This document shows positions 59,676 through 64,000 of a stretch of 64,000 bases of DNA, piece by piece. How positions within the stretch are numbered: position 1 is the first letter of the stretch; every line of letters starts with the position of its first letter. Made by a program: the position numbers and the translations under genes. The notes below the pieces were generated by a model, which was given only the letters and a program-made list of their open reading frames with translations, had not been told where the DNA came from and did no database searches. The stretch lies in contig CAIVPX010000033.1 in the NCBI GenBank assembly GCA_903907905.1, positions 1-64,000 of the forward strand, written 5' to 3'. The DNA is from an uncultured bacterium (GTDB taxonomy: Bacteria; Pseudomonadota; Gammaproteobacteria; Burkholderiales; Burkholderiaceae_E).

Positions 59676-60628
59676 CAGTTGTGCCTGACCCTGGGATCGA
59701 GCACCGCGTACAGCACGTCGACGAGGAAGTTGAGTAGTACAAAGAGCGCCGATATGACGAGTACGATCCCGACCACCTCGGGATAGTCGCGCGCTTCGAC
59801 CGCCCGCACCAGATAGCCTGACAAGCCCGGCCAATTGAAGACATATTCGACCAGCACCGTGCCCCCCAGGAGCGATCCCAGGTGCAGCGCGATCACGGTG
59901 ATGACTGGTGTGAGCGAATTGCGCACGACGTGCCGAAAGACAATGCGCGAGACCGATACGCCTCGCGCTTGCGCCGCGCGGACATGCTCGCGCTCGAGCA
60001 CCTCGAGGACCGAGTTGCGCATCACCCGGAACACCACGGCACTGAGCCCCACAGCGATGGTGCAGGCGGGCAGGGCGAGCAGGGTCAGGTGACGCGAGGG
60101 ATTGGTCGCGAACGGGACGAACCCCCCGGCTGGCACGAGCTTGAGTTGCTGCGCAAGGATGAGCACCGCCAACGTGCCGACCACAAAGACCGGAATCGAC
60201 AGTGCAAAACCCGCCCATGCCGATAGCACGCGATCAAGCGGGCCTCTGACACGCAGCGCGGCGAGCACCCCGAGCGGTAGGCCGACCACAATCGATATGA
60301 GGCCCGCCGCACCGACCAGCTCGAGTGTGCGGGGCAGGCGCAGCGCGATCTCCTCGGCGATGGGGTGTTCGTCTTGCAGCGACAGGCCGAAGTCGCCACG
60401 CAGCAGCCCGGCCATGTACTGGGTGTACTGCGCCCAGAGTGGCTCGTTCAGGCCGAGGCGTTCGCGCAGCTCGCGCACCACCTGTGGGTCCGGGGCGACC
60501 CCACCCAGGGACAGCAGCAGCTCCGCCGGGTCGCCTGGGACGATGTGGATCACCATGAACACCAGTGAGGCCACGACCCAGACGAGACCCAGCGACAGCA
60601 GCAGTCGCCTTGCCGCAAATGCCAGCAT
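59675..60628 (-). CDS. Dpp-type ABC transporter permease (DppB-like)
   Basis: A 317-residue permease with six helices. Typical opening LLLSLGLVWVVASLVFMVIHIVPGDPAE, the LRERLGLNEPLWAQY segment, and the ATPase-contact loop RAAQARGVSVSRIVFRHVVRNSL. Starts four bases after the binding-protein stop. Pairs with the permease half of the fused protein. Confidence 0.93.
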   Translation of the reverse strand: MLAFAARRLLLSLGLVWVVASLVFMVIHIVPGDPAELLLSLGGVAPDPQVVRELRERLGLNEPLWAQYTQYMAGLLRGDFGLSLQDEHPIAEEIALRLPRTLELVGAAGLISIVVGLPLGVLAALRVRGPLDRVLSAWAGFALSIPVFVVGTLAVLILAQQLKLVPAGGFVPFATNPSRHLTLLALPACTIAVGLSAVVFRVMRNSVLEVLEREHVRAAQARGVSVSRIVFRHVVRNSLTPVITVIALHLGSLLGGTVLVEYVFNWPGLSGYLVRAVEARDYPEVVGIVLVISALFVLLNFLVDVLYAVLDPRVRHN

Positions 60629-60632
60629 GCGA

Positions 60633-62162
60633 TCAGCTCACGTCGGCCGTCTCGAAGGTCATCCCCGAGTAAAAGGTGAGCGCGCCGGGCATGTTCTTGA
60701 AGCCCGAGACCTGCTTGCGCATGGCGTAGCCCTGGCTGCGCCAGGTGAGCCCGACCATGGGCGCTTCCTGGATCGCCAAACGCTCCACTTCGCGATAGAT
60801 GTCTCTGCGCTTGGCCTGGTCAAACTCGGCCCGCCCCTTGGCCAGCAGCTCGGTGATGCGGGGAACGGACAGTCCGGCGCTACGCACATACGAGGGCGAG
60901 AGCGAGCCGTCGATGAAGCTGGCGAGGCCGTCCGGGTCGTTGCTGTCCGCGGCTGTTCCCATCACTGCCATGTCGTACTGGCCCTTGTTGCCCAAGGCCA
61001 CGCGGGTGGCCCAGTCGGGCATGTTGAGTTCGACCTTGATGCCGACGGCCGCGAGGTGCTGCTGCACCACCTCGGCGGTGTCCTTGTGCATGCCGTACTG
61101 TGCCGTGGACAGCAGCGAGCAACTGAAGCCGTTCGGGTGGCCCGCCTCGGCAAGCAGCTTCTTCGCCAGCGCAGCGTCGTAGCGCCAGCCGTCCTTGAAT
61201 TCGCGGTTGTAGAAGGGGGCGGATTCGGCAATGGGCAGTTGCTGGAGCGCCGAGCCCCGTCCGAAAAAGGCCGCCTTGACGAGTTCGTCGCGCTTGATGG
61301 CGTGTGCCACAGCCTTGCGCACACGCGGGTCGTTGAAAGGCGCGCGTGTGCCGTTGAACACCAGAAACATGAAGGCGCCATCGACGCTGTCGAGGCTGAG
61401 CGCGGGGTCTTTGGTGATGGCGTCCATCGCCTGCCAGGGCACGTATTCGATCAGGTCGACATCGCCCGAACGCAGGGCCGCCACCCGCAGGTTTTCATCG
61501 GCGTAGGCCACGGCGCGAAGTCCTTTGAGCTTGGGCAGACCCTTGCGGTGGAAGTTTGCAAAGGGTTCGAGCTCGATCGCCACGCCCCGCTCCTGGCTCT
61601 TGATCATGAAGGGCCCAGCACCGACGAAGGTCCCTCGCGCCGACGAGCGCGAGATGATCGGCATGTGGTAGGACGCCATCCACTCGGGCAACATGGAAAC
61701 CGGCGATTTCATGATGATGCGCACGGTGCGGTCATCGGGCGTTTCAATGGCCTCGGCGTCGCGGAACTGATTGCGGAAATGCGCGGTGGAGCTGTCGGCG
61801 GCCACCTGCTCGAGGGTCCACTTGACGTCAGCCGAGGTGAATTTCTGGCCGTTGTGAAAGGTGGCATCGCGCAGCTTGAATTCCCAGCCCGTGGCGCCCA
61901 CCTGTCGCCACGACTCGGCGAGTTCGGGCCGCAGTGCCCCGTCCGGACCATAGGACGTCAGCCCGCGATAGATCATCAGCTTGACCGTACCCGCCGCAGT
62001 GCCTGTATTGGCCCAGGGCGCGATGGTGGGTGGGAAGCTCGACAGACCAAAGGTCAGATAGCCGGGTTTGGCGGCGCGGGCTTCAGGCAGGTGCACGAAG
62101 GGCAGCACGGCCGAGGCCGCGGTGCCTGCCAGCAGGGTACGGCGTGAAACGCTGAGGGCCAT
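60633..62162 (-). CDS. Dpp-type ABC transporter periplasmic binding protein with Tat-type signal
   Basis: A 509-residue family 5 solute-binding protein for peptides, opines or similar. ATG at 62162 has AAGGAGAAG. The signal peptide carries SRRTLLAG, a twin-arginine motif, with cleavage near ARAAK (about residue 31). Family parts are MIYRGLTSYGPDGALRPELAESW, DATFHNGQKFTSADVKWTLE, VAYADENLRVAALRSGDVDL and VRKAVAHAIKRDELV. It lies between the hydantoinase B gene (46-base gap) and the permease. Confidence 0.92.
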   Translation of the reverse strand: MALSVSRRTLLAGTAASAVLPFVHLPEARAAKPGYLTFGLSSFPPTIAPWANTGTAAGTVKLMIYRGLTSYGPDGALRPELAESWRQVGATGWEFKLRDATFHNGQKFTSADVKWTLEQVAADSSTAHFRNQFRDAEAIETPDDRTVRIIMKSPVSMLPEWMASYHMPIISRSSARGTFVGAGPFMIKSQERGVAIELEPFANFHRKGLPKLKGLRAVAYADENLRVAALRSGDVDLIEYVPWQAMDAITKDPALSLDSVDGAFMFLVFNGTRAPFNDPRVRKAVAHAIKRDELVKAAFFGRGSALQQLPIAESAPFYNREFKDGWRYDAALAKKLLAEAGHPNGFSCSLLSTAQYGMHKDTAEVVQQHLAAVGIKVELNMPDWATRVALGNKGQYDMAVMGTAADSNDPDGLASFIDGSLSPSYVRSAGLSVPRITELLAKGRAEFDQAKRRDIYREVERLAIQEAPMVGLTWRSQGYAMRKQVSGFKNMPGALTFYSGMTFETADVS

Positions 62163-62208
62163 CGATCTTCTCCTTGGGTTGAACGTGAGGGACTGTGTCG
62201 AGCGGGGT

Positions 62209-63858
62209 TCAGGCGCTGAAATCGTAGGCGTCACGGGCGGTGGCGGCGCTGATCGCGCCTTCGGCCAGATCGCGTGCAACCATTTTCTTGTCGCGGGCTG
62301 ACGCGGGGCCATAGCCGCCGGCGCCGGGACTCACGATGGCAAACCATTGACCGGCTTTGAGCGAGGCGCTGTCGCGATCGAAGACCACGCCGGGTCCGCA
62401 CTCGATCGCGCCATGGCCGCCTGAGCCACCGCCCTGCAGCCCCCAGGATTTGGAGGTGACGCGCGAGACATCGACCCGCACCCGGCAGTCTGCATCGGCC
62501 CGGTAGACGCGGCGCAGACCCATGCCACCCCGATTCATCCCCACGCCACCCGAGTCGTCCACCAGTTCGTAGCGCAGCAGCGTGAGCGGATACTCGTTTT
62601 CGAGCGCCTCGACCGGCAGGTTGGAGGTGTTGGTCACGTGCATGTGAACGCCGTCGAGCCCGTCTTTGGTGGCACGCGCGCCGCCACCGCCGCCCATGGT
62701 CTCGAGGTAGACCCAGATCGCGCCATCATCCTTGCGCTGGCCGATAAAGGTGGCCACGGTACACACCGAATTGGAGCAGGCCGTGACGCGCTCGGGCACG
62801 GCCTGGGCCAGTGCACCGAGGATGAGGTCGGACACGCGCTGGCAGGTTTGCACGCGGCCATTGACCGCGGCCGGGTGGGTGCAGTTGAGGATGGTGCCCT
62901 CGCGAGCACGAACCATGAGCGGACGCGACAGGCCCGAGTTGGGCAGGATGCTGGGGTCGACGACCGATTTGGCCACGTAATACACGGTGGCGAGCAGGGC
63001 CGTGTAAGTCATGTTCATACCCGCCCGGTACTGGTCGGGTGACTCGAAGTCGAAGTGCATTTCGTCGCCGCTGATGGTGACCTTCACCTTGAGCGGAATC
63101 TGGTGATCGACCTCGGAGCTTTCGAAGACGTCCTCGAAGGTCCAGCTGCCGTCGGGCATGGCGGCGATACCCGCCCGCATCTTGCGCTCGGCATAGTCGA
63201 GCAGGGCGGAGCCTGCGGCCATCACCGTGGGCACGCCGTACTTGGCGCAAAGCGCCTGAAAGCGCTGCACGCCCACGCGGTTGGCGGCCATTTGTGCGCG
63301 CAGGTCGGACAGGCGCTCGCGCGGTACCTGGCAGTTGAGCAGGATGAGGTCGAGCACATCCTTGTTGAGCTCGCCGGCTCGATAGAGTCGTACCGGGGGG
63401 ATACGCAGGCCTTCCTGGTAAATGTGCGCATGGCCCCGGTCCGCGAAGTCGGAGTGATGGGCAAGGTTCACCGTCCAGGCGACGATCTGTCCATCGACAA
63501 AGATGGGCTCAGCCAGCACGATATCCGGCAGGTGCGTGCCGCCCCCTGCGTAGGCATCGTTGCCGATGAAGACGTCGCCAGGGCGCATGTCCTCCAACGG
63601 ATGAAGCTTGAGGATATGCGGCACGATGCCGATGAAACTGCCCAGGTGAATGGGGATGTGTTCGGCCTGGCACAGGGTGTTGCCCGCCGTGTCGAAGAGC
63701 GCCGTGGAGCAGTCGCGCCGCTCCTTGATGTTGGTGGAATAACTGGCGCGGATCAGCGCCTCGCCGGTCTCTTCCACGATGGAGTGCAGCGCCGCGCTGA
63801 TCACCTCTACGGTGATCGGGTCGAGCGAGAGTGCACGGGGGTTCGGTGCGTGGTTCAT
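62209..63858 (-). CDS. hydantoinase B/oxoprolinase-family protein
   Basis: A 549-residue subunit of an ATP-dependent N-methylhydantoinase, acetone/acetophenone carboxylase or oxoprolinase-like enzyme. Family marks: DPITVEVISAALHSIVEETGEALIRASYSTNIKERRDCSTALFD (start), GDVFIGNDAYAGGGTHLPDI, HHSDFADRGH with metal-binding histidines, and GGGGGARATKDGLDGVH later. ATG at 63858 overlaps the hydantoinase A stop (ATGA). With the downstream importer and FAD enzymes it suggests that a cyclic amide or related nitrogen compound is opened in the cytoplasm. Confidence 0.92.
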   Translation of the reverse strand: MNHAPNPRALSLDPITVEVISAALHSIVEETGEALIRASYSTNIKERRDCSTALFDTAGNTLCQAEHIPIHLGSFIGIVPHILKLHPLEDMRPGDVFIGNDAYAGGGTHLPDIVLAEPIFVDGQIVAWTVNLAHHSDFADRGHAHIYQEGLRIPPVRLYRAGELNKDVLDLILLNCQVPRERLSDLRAQMAANRVGVQRFQALCAKYGVPTVMAAGSALLDYAERKMRAGIAAMPDGSWTFEDVFESSEVDHQIPLKVKVTISGDEMHFDFESPDQYRAGMNMTYTALLATVYYVAKSVVDPSILPNSGLSRPLMVRAREGTILNCTHPAAVNGRVQTCQRVSDLILGALAQAVPERVTACSNSVCTVATFIGQRKDDGAIWVYLETMGGGGGARATKDGLDGVHMHVTNTSNLPVEALENEYPLTLLRYELVDDSGGVGMNRGGMGLRRVYRADADCRVRVDVSRVTSKSWGLQGGGSGGHGAIECGPGVVFDRDSASLKAGQWFAIVSPGAGGYGPASARDKKMVARDLAEGAISAATARDAYDFSA

Positions 63859-64000
63859 TCGGACACCTCGAGAATCAGGTTGAGCGTGGCATCGACGCGC
63901 GCATGCATGCCCGGCAGCACGACGGTGGTCGTGTCCATCTGCTCGACGATCGCCGGGCCGACGAAGCGGTTACCGGGCCGAAGCTTGTCGCGACTGTAGA
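63855..64000 (-). CDS. hydantoinase A/oxoprolinase-family protein (C-terminal end, cut by window edge)
   Basis: The last 47 codons of a minus-strand gene: YSRDKLRPGNRFVGPAIVEQ, then MDTTTVVLPGMHARVD and NLILEVSE before TGA at 63855-63857. This is the ending of HyuA-type subunits (GPAIVEExxSTTVVPPG...VDxxGNLIL). The rest lies beyond the window. It partners the HyuB-type protein directly downstream, coupled by ATGA. Confidence 0.85.
   Translation of the reverse strand, partial: YSRDKLRPGNRFVGPAIVEQMDTTTVVLPGMHARVDATLNLILEVSE

Noticed and set aside
60102-62147. 681-codon plus-strand open frame
   Set aside because: Antisense to the Dpp permease and binding protein, which have clear family motifs and signal peptide.
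1-64000. tRNA, rRNA, CRISPR, insertion sequences, phage or integrative element ends
   Set aside because: None recognised by eye; no tandem direct repeats other than the RTX array, no transposase or integrase motifs.

Overview
The window is GC-rich (about two thirds G+C by eye), densely coded and arranged in short operons with many 1 to 4 base stop/start overlaps. Seven periplasmic receptors of the Bug/TctC type, several ABC uptake systems and many acyl-CoA and amine-oxidation genes point to a soil or water betaproteobacterium of the order Burkholderiales (Alcaligenaceae or Comamonadaceae-like). No rRNA, tRNA, CRISPR array, insertion sequence or phage gene was seen.

Layout. 1-5.5 kb: a purine-type deaminase divergon (amidohydrolase and adenosine-deaminase-like protein on minus; Bug receptor and adenine deaminase on plus). 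5.5-8.6 kb: a regulator that fuses a GntR winged helix to a RidA domain, divergent from a polar amino acid ABC transporter (ATPase, permease; binding protein convergent), with a palindrome between them. 8.8-11.8 kb: Gfo/Idh oxidoreductase, Bug receptor and NodB/PuuE-type deacetylase. 12-19.5 kb: a secretion island with a fibronectin type III lipoprotein, type I secretion adaptor and ABC exporter, a large RTX protein and a sigma-54 activator; a -24/-12 promoter lies just upstream of the RTX gene. 19.7-22 kb: ethanolamine ammonia-lyase eutBC.

22-35 kb: catabolic genes with five more Bug receptors (enolase-superfamily enzyme, nitronate monooxygenase family, 2OG-Fe(II) oxygenase family, SDR, acyl-CoA dehydrogenase, MmgE/PrpD, VOC protein). 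35.1-36.2 kb: a gene graveyard with remnants of a MaoC dehydratase and two CaiB/BaiF CoA-transferases. 36.2-40.7 kb: KDPG-aldolase family gene, old-yellow-enzyme/FAD reductase and a DUF5666-like lipoprotein whose strong promoter holds a perfect inverted repeat. 40.9-44.2 kb: MaoC-Pta fusion and a potassium-channel-like protein with two voltage-sensor modules and one pore.

44.1-64 kb: two convergent uptake-plus-oxidation cassettes. On plus: (LysR divergent) a Pot-type polyamine/opine ABC system followed by a D-amino-acid-oxidase-like subunit, a small [2Fe-2S] protein, an HcnB/OoxA-like FAD subunit and a second oxidase-like subunit. On minus: hydantoinase A (partial) and B, a Dpp-type ABC system with a fused permease-ATPase, an SDR, then a second [2Fe-2S]/HcnB-like/oxidase-like set. 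The two sets meet tail to tail with a 12-base overlap. The likely theme is import and oxidative breakdown of nitrogen-containing small molecules; actual substrates cannot be read from sequence.
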